A stretch of DNA of 64,000 nucleotides. Origin: Isoptericola halotolerans. Lineage in GTDB: Bacteria; Actinomycetota; Actinomycetes; Actinomycetales; Cellulomonadaceae. The notes under the pieces were generated by a model. The model was not told the DNA's origin and did not search any database. It saw nothing but the letters and a program-made list of their open reading frames with translations. The stretch's first letter is position 1. Each line of letters begins with the position of its first letter. The stretch lies in NCBI RefSeq assembly GCF_003003075.1, contig NZ_PVTX01000002.1, positions 124,001 to 188,000 on the forward strand, given 5' to 3'. The position numbers were made by a program, and so were the translations under genes. Below are positions 52,800 to 60,425 of the stretch, in pieces.

Positions 52800-53470
52800 C
52801 GACCCCACATGACCAGCTGGCTGCCCACACCGCAACGACAGTCCCCCTGCCGTCGATTCTCAGCGACTCTCGCCGAGCGGAGGCTATTGACCACCTCCAC
52901 CGGTACTTCGGCCGGTTGACGAACGACTCCGGATGGGCAGGTAGCCGCTTCGAGAGGTTTCTCGGCGGGGGTGACGAGATCGCTGTGGCCGATCGATTCG
53001 TCCCTGCCGACCTCGTCGCCGTCACTCTGCTTTCGGTCCAGGTGCCCCCGCGTGCAGCGCTCCAGTTGCTCGAGGATCGTCAGAGGGAGTTCGCCACCCT
53101 TCTCTCGAGGGTGCCCCGAGCCCTCGACCTCGTGGACGTCGATCCGTCGCTCATTGACGAGGACTGGCCCGCATGGCAGCTCTGGTCGCAACTGAAGAGG
53201 CTGCCCGGGGTGGGCTGGGTCACGGCGGGAAAGCTCCTCGCCCGAAAACGTCCCAGACTCGTGCCCGTCTACGACTCCGTCGTCCGAGACGCCGTCTCCC
53301 CGGACGGCTCCTTCTGGACATGGCTCGCCAACGCTCTCCGTGCCGATGAATGCGCACTTCATCGGCACCTCCTCTCACTGCGCCGCGAGGCGGGCATCGG
53401 GGACGACATCTCCGCGTTGCGAGTCTTCGACGTTGTGGTGTGGATGGAACACCGGTACCGCCAGTCGTAG
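52796..53470 (+). CDS. DUF6308 family protein (helix-hairpin-helix-like)
   Basis: 224 residues. A central LWSQLKRLPGVGWVTAGKLLARKRPRLVPVYDSVV resembles the HhH-GPD hairpin of DNA glycosylase-fold proteins, with the family-typical KRPRLVPVYD; no glycosylase Lys/Asp pair is certain. The N-terminal half is helical (RRAEAIDHLHRYF, SRFERFLGGGDEIAVADRFV). The start overlaps the DUF3883 stop, implying a stable partnership such as DNA binding in support of the reader-nuclease. DUF6308 proteins are actinobacterial and of unproven function. Confidence 0.8.
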   Translation: MTTPHDQLAAHTATTVPLPSILSDSRRAEAIDHLHRYFGRLTNDSGWAGSRFERFLGGGDEIAVADRFVPADLVAVTLLSVQVPPRAALQLLEDRQREFATLLSRVPRALDLVDVDPSLIDEDWPAWQLWSQLKRLPGVGWVTAGKLLARKRPRLVPVYDSVVRDAVSPDGSFWTWLANALRADECALHRHLLSLRREAGIGDDISALRVFDVVVWMEHRYRQS

Positions 53471-53579
53471 CAGAACCAGACACGGAGTGGTCTTCGACCG
53501 GCTGGTCTCGGCCGTCGTCAGGACAGCCTCGGCAATGCCTCGTAGAGCGCTGCCGGGCGATGCCCTCTAGCGTTCCCAC

Positions 53580-55238
53580 ATGACGCCAGGTCACCTCTTC
53601 GTCGTCCACGGCAGGCTCGAAGTTCTCAGTGCGGATGCACGCGTCATCCCGACAGACTCCCGGTTCTCGGTGGGTGACTGGTGGCGTCCGGCGGCCGAGC
53701 TCGACGAATCCACGCCCTGGGAGTACCTGAGGCCAGACGCCTGGGGACAAGACGCCGTTGAACGCTCCCGACATCGGCTGAACGATGACGCGACCCCGGA
53801 AATCTGGTTCTTCGACTCCATCGCATCGACCCCGCAGGGTGTCGGCGAGAAGGCTCGGCGCGCCGTCGAGACGATCGTGAGCAAGGGCGGGCAGGCCCTG
53901 CGACGTGGTGCCCACCATGCCGGGCGCGAGCTTCCCCTCATCGCGATCCCTGTCATCGGCACCGGCCGTGGTGGCCATCGGCTCGTCCGCGGACAGGTGA
54001 TCGGCTCCCTGCTCGAGTCTCTCGATGCGACCGCTCGTCGCGAAGGTGTGGACATCGCAGTGGTCGCATCGGACTCCCGGGACTACTCGGCACTCCAGTA
54101 CCGCCGTCGGGCGCTCGGCATCGCCGACGGGCTGTCATCGCCGTTGGCGACTCAGGCTCGCGATCTGGGTCGGCGCGTAGCGGCCGGCGACGTCGCGTTC
54201 TTCTTCGGCGCAGGTGTCAGCATCGCCGCGGGAATGCCGTCGTGGAAGGACCTGCTGTCCGAGCTCGTGACCACCCTCGGCCTGGAGGACATGAGGGATC
54301 AGATCAACCGGCTCGGCCCTCTCGAGCAGGCCGAACTCATCCAGGTCACCGTCGCAGATCGCTCCACGCTCGAGCCGGCCGCATCTCAGTTGGCACTGGG
54401 ACAGCACGTCGTCGAGGTCCTTCGCCGTCGGGCGCCTCGACCGAGTCTCAGTCATGCGCTGATGGCGAGCATGCACGTGACCGAGGCCGCCACGACCAAC
54501 TACGACCAGCTGTACGAGGCCGCGGTGTCGGCAGCGCATCGAGAGGAGGAGGCGGAAGCACCGATCCGTGTTCTCCCCTGGGATCGCGTGACACCGGGGC
54601 GGCCGTGGTTGCTGAAGATGCATGGCGATGTGGACCATCCAGCCTCGATCGTGCTCTCGCGGAGTTCCTTCGTCCACTACGACAGCCGTTGGAAGCCGGT
54701 CGGTTCCCTGGTCCAGTCCCTCATGATGACGAAGCACCTCGTCGTGATCGGGGCCTCCATGACCGACGAGAACTTGCTGCGCTTCGCTTACGAGGTGGCA
54801 GGACTGCGCGCCTCGATCGAGTCACCGGGCAAGCCGACGTCAGCGATCGGCACGTTGGTCCATCTCTTCGACGATGCTGCCTTCAGCAAGCTCTGGCAGG
54901 GCCGGTTCGACGTCGTCGTGCCGAGCTTGGAAGGCGGCGATGCAGAGTCAGCGCCGCGGACGCGCCCTGAGGACCAGGAGCTCCGGCAGCCCGACGACAA
55001 CGTGCAGACCCGCCGAGCCGCCCGGGCGCTGACCGTCTTCCTCGACGTGATGGCGATGCATGCCGTCGAGGAGACACCGTTCCTCCTCGACCAGCGCTAC
55101 GTCGAGGAACGCAGCGACGAAGCTACTCGGCTGGTGATCGATCTCAACGATGCCGCACGCCGTGCACGGGAGCTCTCTGCCGGCGACGACGCGTGGTCGG
55201 GGCTGGCAACTCTCCTGGAACGGCACGGGGCACGCTAG
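53580..55238 (+). CDS. SIR2 family NAD-consuming protein with N-terminal macro-like domain
   Basis: 552 residues. The transcript looks leaderless: TAGCGT at 53568-53573 before the ATG. Residues 1-185 include LFVVHGRLEVLSADARVIPT and LPLIAIPVIGTGRGG with a helix after it, the layout of a macro (ADP-ribose-binding) domain. The SIR2 domain has FFFGAGVSIAAGMPSWKDLL (G210-A-G212), TTNYD (T305-D309) and the catalytic His348 in LKMHGDVDHPASIVL. Bacterial SIR2 effectors in defence (Thoeris, SIR2-pAgo, Dsr) deplete NAD+ on infection, which suggests that this is the abortive arm of the locus. The remaining C-terminus is helical. It is the last gene of the island and is separated by a terminator from the next, convergent gene. 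Confidence 0.85.
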   Translation: MTPGHLFVVHGRLEVLSADARVIPTDSRFSVGDWWRPAAELDESTPWEYLRPDAWGQDAVERSRHRLNDDATPEIWFFDSIASTPQGVGEKARRAVETIVSKGGQALRRGAHHAGRELPLIAIPVIGTGRGGHRLVRGQVIGSLLESLDATARREGVDIAVVASDSRDYSALQYRRRALGIADGLSSPLATQARDLGRRVAAGDVAFFFGAGVSIAAGMPSWKDLLSELVTTLGLEDMRDQINRLGPLEQAELIQVTVADRSTLEPAASQLALGQHVVEVLRRRAPRPSLSHALMASMHVTEAATTNYDQLYEAAVSAAHREEEAEAPIRVLPWDRVTPGRPWLLKMHGDVDHPASIVLSRSSFVHYDSRWKPVGSLVQSLMMTKHLVVIGASMTDENLLRFAYEVAGLRASIESPGKPTSAIGTLVHLFDDAAFSKLWQGRFDVVVPSLEGGDAESAPRTRPEDQELRQPDDNVQTRRAARALTVFLDVMAMHAVEETPFLLDQRYVEERSDEATRLVIDLNDAARRARELSAGDDAWSGLATLLERHGAR

Positions 55239-55301
55239 TCACCGGCCGCTCCTGGCCGAGGCGATCTGTCCACGAGCAGCGATACCGATCGCAACCGCCC
55301 G

Positions 55302-55335
55302 GCGTCGGCCCCGGAGTCTCTCCCAGGGCCGACGC
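55302..55335. terminator. Bidirectional terminator between SIR2 gene and DUF4352 gene
   Basis: GCGTCGGCCC (55302-55311) and GGGCCGACGC (55326-55335) form a perfect 10-bp stem with a 14-base loop. It lies between two convergent stop codons (55238 and 55359), so it can end both transcripts. It marks the right end of the accessory island. Confidence 0.75.
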
Positions 55336-55358
55336 GGCACGGCCGCCCGCGCACGCGA

Positions 55359-56144
55359 TCACTCCACCGCCACCTCGACGCCGTCGGAGAACATCGAGTC
55401 GTGCAGCTCGAGCGTCGCCGGGGTGGCCTTCTTCGGCAGGTCGAACACGACCACACCCTCCACGGAGTTGCCGGGGTTGATCTCGTTGAGGAAGCTGTTC
55501 GAGTCGTCGAGGTAGATCGCCGCCCCGGTGTCCGCGGAGTGGGTCCGACCCTTGGTGTCGACGAGCTCCTGGGAGTCCCCGTCGAAGTACTGCGCCTCGT
55601 CACCGATGTTCTCCACCGTCACGTGCACCAGCAGAAACCGCCCCTGGGCCTTCTCGTTGAGGAAGTCGTCGCCGATCTGCTTCACGTCGTCCTCCAGCTC
55701 GGTGACGGTGAACTCGAACTTGCCGTCGCGCACGGGGTCGCCCAGGCCCGGCAGGTCAGCCGCCTCGGGCTCCTCGGCCGCGACCTCCTCGTCGGCCGAC
55801 CCACCCTCGTCTGCCGGAGCGTCCGCCGCCGTCTCCTCGACGACCGTCACACCGTCGTCGGCCACCGTCGACTCGTCTCCGCCGCCCAGCGAGGCACCGA
55901 CGATCGAGATGCCGACGAGCGCGCCGAGGCCGGTGAGCACCTTGTGCCGGGCGAACCAGTTCTTGCGCTTCTCGGGCGCCGGCGGCTGCGGGGCCCAACC
56001 CTGCGGCGCCTGGCCGTACGGCGGCTGCTGGCCGTACGGCGGCTGGGGGCCCGACGGCGTGGCACCGCCGGGCGCGGAGCCGGCAGGCGGCGGGCCGAAG
56101 GACGAGGGCTGCTGCTGCGACGGGTCGGGGTGCTGCATGGACAT
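55359..56144 (-). CDS. DUF4352 domain-containing single-pass membrane protein
   Basis: 261 residues from the ATG at 56144, with GGGAGA upstream on the minus strand. The N-terminal 65 residues are rich in Pro, Gln and Gly (PYGQQPPYGQAPQGWAPQ), a disordered cytoplasmic tail. KRKNWFARHKVL and one helix (TGLGALVGISIVGASLGG) follow, then an acidic linker. The C-terminal DUF4352/telokin-like Ig fold (about 130-260) has GKFEFTVTELEDD, RFLLVHVTVENIGDEAQYF and a V..VFDLP strand. It is probably extracytoplasmic; the function is unknown. The gene is divergent from the sensor kinase. Confidence 0.85.
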   Translation of the reverse strand: MSMQHPDPSQQQPSSFGPPPAGSAPGGATPSGPQPPYGQQPPYGQAPQGWAPQPPAPEKRKNWFARHKVLTGLGALVGISIVGASLGGGDESTVADDGVTVVEETAADAPADEGGSADEEVAAEEPEAADLPGLGDPVRDGKFEFTVTELEDDVKQIGDDFLNEKAQGRFLLVHVTVENIGDEAQYFDGDSQELVDTKGRTHSADTGAAIYLDDSNSFLNEINPGNSVEGVVVFDLPKKATPATLELHDSMFSDGVEVAVE

Positions 56145-56317
56145 GATGTCTCCCTGAGCGGTGTGGTCGGTGGCGAACGGCACGATCCTGCGCCGTACCA
56201 CCCCGGCCACGGATCCCCCGATCAGGTCGACCCACCGAGCCGAACGGTGGAGCCCGCACGGCCGGACCGACCCGGACAGCGGACGCCGGCGTCGGAGGTG
56301 TCTCGTACGCTCACCGC

Positions 56318-57697
56318 ATGCACCCGCCACCGCCCCCGTCCCCGCCCGGCGGACCACCGCCCGGGGCCGGTGGCTGGACGGGATACGGCGCCCCGCCGCC
56401 GCTCCCGCCGCCCGGATCGCACCCGATCCCGGGCCTGGCCGTCCCGTACCGGCCCGCGCGTCGGCCGGGCCGCACCGTCCGGAACGTGCTCGGCACCGTC
56501 GGCGCCGTCGTCGTCACCTGGTTCTGCGCGGTCACCGGCTGGGCCATGGCTGCGCCCGACGTCATGACGGGCGCCGGGCTGGCGGTCGAGGTCCTGTGGT
56601 TCTTCGTGGCCGGCGGCGTGGCGACGGCGATGGTGTGGCGGCAGCGGTACCCCGTCGTGGTGTGCCTCGCGACGGCCGTGGTCGGCATCGTGAGCCCGCT
56701 CGGCGCCGTCGCCCCGCTGATCGCGCTGCCCTGGGTGGTGGCTCGCACCGACTGGCGTCGCAGCCTGCTGTGCGGCGCGGCTACCGCGGCCGCGCTGGTC
56801 GCCACGTTCTGGCGTGACGGCTCGCGCACCGCGGAGAACGTCATCTTCTCGGCGACCCTCGAGGACGGCGGCCCGACGACGTACATGTCGCCGCTCGGCT
56901 ACACGATCCTCGGGGCGCTCGCCCTGGGCCTCGCGGTGGGCGTCGGCCTCCTGCGGCGCCTGGCGACCCGCGCCGACGCCGACGCCGACGCCGCGCGCGC
57001 CGTGGCCGCTGCCGAGGCCGGCCGGGCCGCCACCTGGCAGCAGCAGTCGCAGTCGCTGCAGACGGAACTCACCCGCCAGGAGGAACGCGAACTCATCGCC
57101 CGGGAGATGCACGACACGGTCGCCCACCAGCTCTCGCTGATGTCGTTGCAGGCCTCGGTGCTCGAGGTGTCCTCCGACGACGGCGAGGTCGGGGACGCCG
57201 CCCGGTCGATGCGGGCCTCGGCGCACCACGCGCTGGAGGAGATGCGCACGCTCATCACCTCGCTGCGTGAGGGAGCGGACGACTACGGTGCCCGCTCATG
57301 GTCGCTCGACGACCTCGGCGACCTGCTCGAGTCGGCCCGGGAGCGCGGCGTCGACCTGGTGGCGACGGTCTTCGTCTCCGACGGGGACGACGCACCGGCG
57401 ACACTCACCCGCACCGTGTACCGGGTGGTCCAGGAGTCGCTGACGAACGCCACCAAGCACGCGCCAGGCACCCGGGTCGCGGTGCAGGTCCGGGCCAGGC
57501 CGCGGGACGGCATCGACATCACGGTGCGCAACCCGCCGGCGTCGGCGCTCACCCCCGACGCCGTGCCGGGCAGCGGCGCCGGGATCGTCGGGATGCGCGA
57601 ACGCTGCGAGGCGCTCGACGGCAGCTTCGACGCCGGATGGCAGGACGACGGCACGTTCCTGGTGCGTGCCCATCTGCCGTGGGTCCCGGCCCCGTAG
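56318..57697 (+). CDS. Sensor histidine kinase, NarL/DesK type
   Basis: 459 residues. TACGCT at 56306-56311 indicates a leaderless start at the ATG. The N-terminus is proline-rich (about 1-48), followed by six or so membrane helices to about residue 213. HisKA_3 dimerisation helices carry the phospho-acceptor His265 in REMHDTVAHQLSLM. The HATPase_c domain shows VQESLTNATKHAPG (N box) and GSGAGIVGMRERCEALDGSF (G box). It phosphorylates the response regulator encoded immediately downstream. The signal is unknown; the membrane-embedded sensor lacks a recognisable extracellular domain. Confidence 0.9.
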   Translation: MHPPPPPSPPGGPPPGAGGWTGYGAPPPLPPPGSHPIPGLAVPYRPARRPGRTVRNVLGTVGAVVVTWFCAVTGWAMAAPDVMTGAGLAVEVLWFFVAGGVATAMVWRQRYPVVVCLATAVVGIVSPLGAVAPLIALPWVVARTDWRRSLLCGAATAAALVATFWRDGSRTAENVIFSATLEDGGPTTYMSPLGYTILGALALGLAVGVGLLRRLATRADADADAARAVAAAEAGRAATWQQQSQSLQTELTRQEERELIAREMHDTVAHQLSLMSLQASVLEVSSDDGEVGDAARSMRASAHHALEEMRTLITSLREGADDYGARSWSLDDLGDLLESARERGVDLVATVFVSDGDDAPATLTRTVYRVVQESLTNATKHAPGTRVAVQVRARPRDGIDITVRNPPASALTPDAVPGSGAGIVGMRERCEALDGSFDAGWQDDGTFLVRAHLPWVPAP

Positions 57698-57753
57698 ACC
57701 GTCCTGCGGGCTCTGCCGGTGCGATGTCGCAGGTGGGCAGTACCGTCGGTCCC

Positions 57754-58392
57754 GTGGTGAGGGTGCTGGTCGTCGACGACGACACGATGGTCCGGAGCTT
57801 CCTGCGGCAGATCCTGACGAAGCGCGGGATCGACGTGGTCGCAGAGGCCTCCGACGGCGACGAGGTGGTGCCGGCGGTGCAGGCGCACCACCCCGACGTC
57901 GTGCTCATGGACCTGCGCATGGAGCGTATGGACGGGGTGCGCGCCACGGCGGCCGTCGTCGCGCTGCCGGACCCGCCCGGCGTCGTCGCCATGACGTCGT
58001 TCGACACCGAGTCCACGATCCTCGACGCCGTGCACGCCGGTGCCGCCGGCTTCCTCGCCAAGGACGCCGGGCCCGACGAGCTCGTCGCCGCCGTCCAGGC
58101 GGTGGCCTCCGGTGACGGCGCGCTGTCCGCCCGCGCGGCCCGCGTGGTGATGGAGCAGGTGGCGGCGGCCCCGACGGCGCGCGGCCAGCGCGAGGCACAA
58201 GAGATGCTGGCCCGGCTGACCGACCGCGAGCTGGAGATCGCGCACTGCGCGGCCGAGGGCCTGTCCAACATCGAGATCGCGGCGCGGCTGTTCATGGGCG
58301 AGGCGACGGTGAAGACCCACCTGAGCAAGGCCTGCCAGAAGCTGGGGACGAACCGCGTCCGCCTGGCCGTGCTCGTGGACCGCGCGGGTTGA
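57754..58392 (+). CDS. LuxR/NarL-family response regulator
   Basis: 212 residues from the GTG at 57754, preceded by TACCGT at 57741-57746 in leaderless position; an ATG at 57724 would add ten residues (MSQVGSTVGP) and is the alternative start. The receiver domain begins VRVLVVDDDTMVRSFLRQIL, with the phospho-acceptor Asp53 in VVLMDLRM and Lys in AGFLAKDAGPDEL. The GerE-type HTH (about 150-210) reads LTDRELEIAHCAAEGLSNIEIAARLFMGEATVKTHLSKACQKL. It pairs with the upstream kinase, 56 bases away. The targets are unknown; the divergent DUF4352 gene is a candidate. Confidence 0.9.
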   Translation: MVRVLVVDDDTMVRSFLRQILTKRGIDVVAEASDGDEVVPAVQAHHPDVVLMDLRMERMDGVRATAAVVALPDPPGVVAMTSFDTESTILDAVHAGAAGFLAKDAGPDELVAAVQAVASGDGALSARAARVVMEQVAAAPTARGQREAQEMLARLTDRELEIAHCAAEGLSNIEIAARLFMGEATVKTHLSKACQKLGTNRVRLAVLVDRAG

Positions 58393-58425
58393 TCCAGGCG
58401 CGAGGCTTCCAGATATGAGACTATC

Positions 58426-58453
58426 AACTTTGGAAGTATCACGTCCGAAAGTT
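58426..58453. promoter_or_regulatory. AT-rich imperfect inverted repeat upstream of DUF234-type ATPase
   Basis: AACTTT (58426-58431) and AAAGTT (58448-58453) face each other; flanking GGAAG and GTCCG extend the similarity imperfectly. The 58410-58460 stretch is unusually AT-rich for this genome and contains TATCAA and TATCAC boxes. It probably holds the promoter and an operator of the ATPase gene. Confidence 0.4.
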
Positions 58454-58466
58454 TAGCGAGGTCATC

Positions 58467-59888
58467 ATGCGCTCCTTCGTCGGCCGCACCGCGGAGCTCG
58501 ACGTCCTCGACCGGCTCCTCGCCCGCACGGCCGAGGACGCCGACCGACCAGGTCGCGCGGTCCTCGTCCGGGGTCGGCGGCGCGTCGGCAAGTCGAGACT
58601 CGTCGAGGAGTTCGTCGACCGTGCCGGCGTCCCGAGCCTCTTCTTCACGGCTGCCGGCGGCCCGCCGGCCACGGACCTCGCCGACTTCACCGCTGAGCTG
58701 TCGGCGTCAGACCTTCCCGACGCCTCGGCCGCGACGCCCTCGGAACCGCCTGCGACCTGGACCGATGCCTTCCAGATGCTGGCAGCAGCGCTCCCGACAG
58801 ACCGGCCGAGCGTCGTCGTCCTCGACGAGATGCCCTCCCTCGTGCGGGCGGACCCGTCGTTCGAGGGCGCACTGCAACGCGCCTTCGACCGACTCTTCTC
58901 GCGCCTCCCGGTGCTCCTCGTCCTGGTGGGTTCGGATCTCGCGACGATGGAGCAGATCAACACGTACGGCCGACCCTTCTTTCAGCGCGCGGCCGAGATG
59001 GTCGTCCCCCCGCTCAACCCCGCCGACGTCGCGGAACTGCTCTCGCTGGGCCCGGCAGAGGCCCTCGATGCCTACCTCGTCACCGGGGGACTCCCCCTGG
59101 TCCTCGACGCCTGGCCGTCGGGCGCCGACCTGTGGGCCTACCTCGGTGAGGCGCTCACCGACGCGACATCGGCACTGATCGTGAGCGGTGAGCGGAGCCT
59201 GGCCGCGGAACTCCCCACCGAGGCGCAGGCACGCACCGTGCTCCGCGCCGTCGGGCACGGGGAACGCACGTTCACCACGATCGGCCGGGCCTCCGGACTG
59301 CCGACAGCCTCGCTCAAGCGCGCACTCGACCTCCTGATCGCACGGCGAGTCGTCGCCGCCGACACACCCCTGTCCACCCGCCCCAGCAAGGAGAAGCGCT
59401 ACCGGGTCGACGACCCGTACCTGCGCTTCTGGTTGCACTTCGTCGGCCCCGGGATACCGCTGATCGAGCGGGGCCGTGGCGACCAGCTGCTCGAACGCGT
59501 CCGCAACGGCTGGACCTCCTGGCGAGGGCGCGCCGTCGCGCCCTTGATCCGCGAAGCCCTGTGGCGCTCGGTCGGGCCCGGCCTCTTCGAGCACACCGGC
59601 GCCGTCGGCGGCTACTGGACACGCACCAACGACCCGGAGATCGACCTCGTGGGAGCGGACAGGCCAGGCGTCGCGAAGACCCTCACCTTCGTCGGCTCCG
59701 TGAAGTGGCTCGAGCACCGAGCCTTCGACCACCGCGACCTGGCACGGCTGCACCGCCATCGGGACCAGCTGCCGGGCGCCACCGAGGACACACCGCTCGT
59801 CGCCGTCTCGCGCAGCGGTGTCGACGTCGACGGCGTCACCGCCATCGGGCCCGCAGACCTGCTCAGGGCGTGGACCGCGTCCGTGTGA
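58467..59888 (+). CDS. ATP-binding protein with archaeal ATPase and DUF234 domains
   Basis: 473 residues. The archaeal-ATPase (STAND-like) domain starts with FVGRTAELDVLDRLL and has Walker A RGRRRVGKSR (36-45) and Walker B VVVLDEMPSLV (D120, E121). TGGLPLVLDAW and a winged-helix segment (TFTTIGRASGLPTASLKRALDLLIARRVV) follow. RPSKEKRYRVDDPYLRFWLHFV leads into the C-terminal DUF234 nuclease-like domain with DPEIDLVG and the GSVKW stretch; the Glu of the ExK pair is replaced by Ser. Such ATPases often accompany mobile or defence genes, so the island may once have reached this far. A GCGAGG at 58456 may serve as ribosome site. Confidence 0.85.
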   Translation: MRSFVGRTAELDVLDRLLARTAEDADRPGRAVLVRGRRRVGKSRLVEEFVDRAGVPSLFFTAAGGPPATDLADFTAELSASDLPDASAATPSEPPATWTDAFQMLAAALPTDRPSVVVLDEMPSLVRADPSFEGALQRAFDRLFSRLPVLLVLVGSDLATMEQINTYGRPFFQRAAEMVVPPLNPADVAELLSLGPAEALDAYLVTGGLPLVLDAWPSGADLWAYLGEALTDATSALIVSGERSLAAELPTEAQARTVLRAVGHGERTFTTIGRASGLPTASLKRALDLLIARRVVAADTPLSTRPSKEKRYRVDDPYLRFWLHFVGPGIPLIERGRGDQLLERVRNGWTSWRGRAVAPLIREALWRSVGPGLFEHTGAVGGYWTRTNDPEIDLVGADRPGVAKTLTFVGSVKWLEHRAFDHRDLARLHRHRDQLPGATEDTPLVAVSRSGVDVDGVTAIGPADLLRAWTASV

Positions 59889-59923
59889 CGCAGCTGTCAC
59901 ACCCCGCCGCTACCGTCGCGACC

Positions 59924-60226
59924 ATGACCTACGCCAACGTCGGCACGCTGGGTGCCGCCCCCGGGAAGCGCGACGAGCTCGTGGCCCACCTGACCGGCCG
60001 CAGCCAGGAGCTGGCCGACGCCGGCTGCCTGCTCTACGAGGTCGGCGTCCACGACGACCACCCCGACACCGTCTACGTCGCCGAGCTGTGGACGTCGACG
60101 GAGGCCCACCGCGCCTCGCTGCAGCTCGCGAGCGTCCAGGCCTCCATCGCCGCGGCACGGCCGCTGCTCTCCGGGGAGATGGGCGGGTTCGACTTCACCG
60201 TGGTCGGCTCGCCCCTGCGCGACTGA
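59924..60226 (+). CDS. Antibiotic biosynthesis monooxygenase (ABM) domain protein
   Basis: 100 residues, a complete ferredoxin-like ABM domain: GTLGAAPGKRDELVAHLTGRSQELADAGCLLYEVGVHDDHPDTVYVAELWTSTEAHRASLQ. Members are dimeric heme-degrading, quinol-oxidising or unassigned monooxygenases; nothing here picks a substrate. The ATG at 59924 has TACCGT at 59911-59916 in leaderless position. Confidence 0.88.
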   Translation: MTYANVGTLGAAPGKRDELVAHLTGRSQELADAGCLLYEVGVHDDHPDTVYVAELWTSTEAHRASLQLASVQASIAAARPLLSGEMGGFDFTVVGSPLRD

Positions 60227-60293
60227 GCCACCCGAAAGTCACCCGCTCCCCCACGCGCGTATCAGGAACCCCCGGCGCAGACTCGTTCTCGGA

Positions 60294-60305
60294 GTGACGC
60301 GTCAC
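60294..60305. promoter_or_regulatory. Perfect 12-bp palindrome upstream of ScyD/ScyE-type gene
   Basis: GTGACGCGTCAC is self-complementary and lies 120 bases before the start of the next gene. An ECF-sigma-like GGAAC (60265-60269) and CGTT (60284-60287) precede it, but at a 14-base spacing that is short for that class. It is a candidate operator. Confidence 0.3.
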
Positions 60306-60425
60306 AGCGGACGCGGCACACGCTTCGGCCCTCGGGCCGTGTCGCGCACCCGCAGCAGGATCGCGTCGAGCGCACCCGCGAGCCACCCGGCCGCGCCTAC
60401 CCCTGCGCATCCCAGGAGTCTGCTC

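Noticed and set aside
24575-55238. A complete class 1 DISARM system
   Set aside because: DrmD- and DrmMI-like genes are present, but no PLD-domain DrmC and no separate DrmA/DrmB were found; the DUF1998 helicase is of giant DruE size.
20044-55358. Prophage or integrative element
   Set aside because: No integrase, transposase, structural phage genes, tRNA target or flanking direct repeats were seen.
60265-60287. ECF sigma promoter (GGAAC...CGTT) before the ScyD/ScyE-type gene
   Set aside because: The 14-base spacer is shorter than the usual 16-18, and the elements are short enough to arise by chance.
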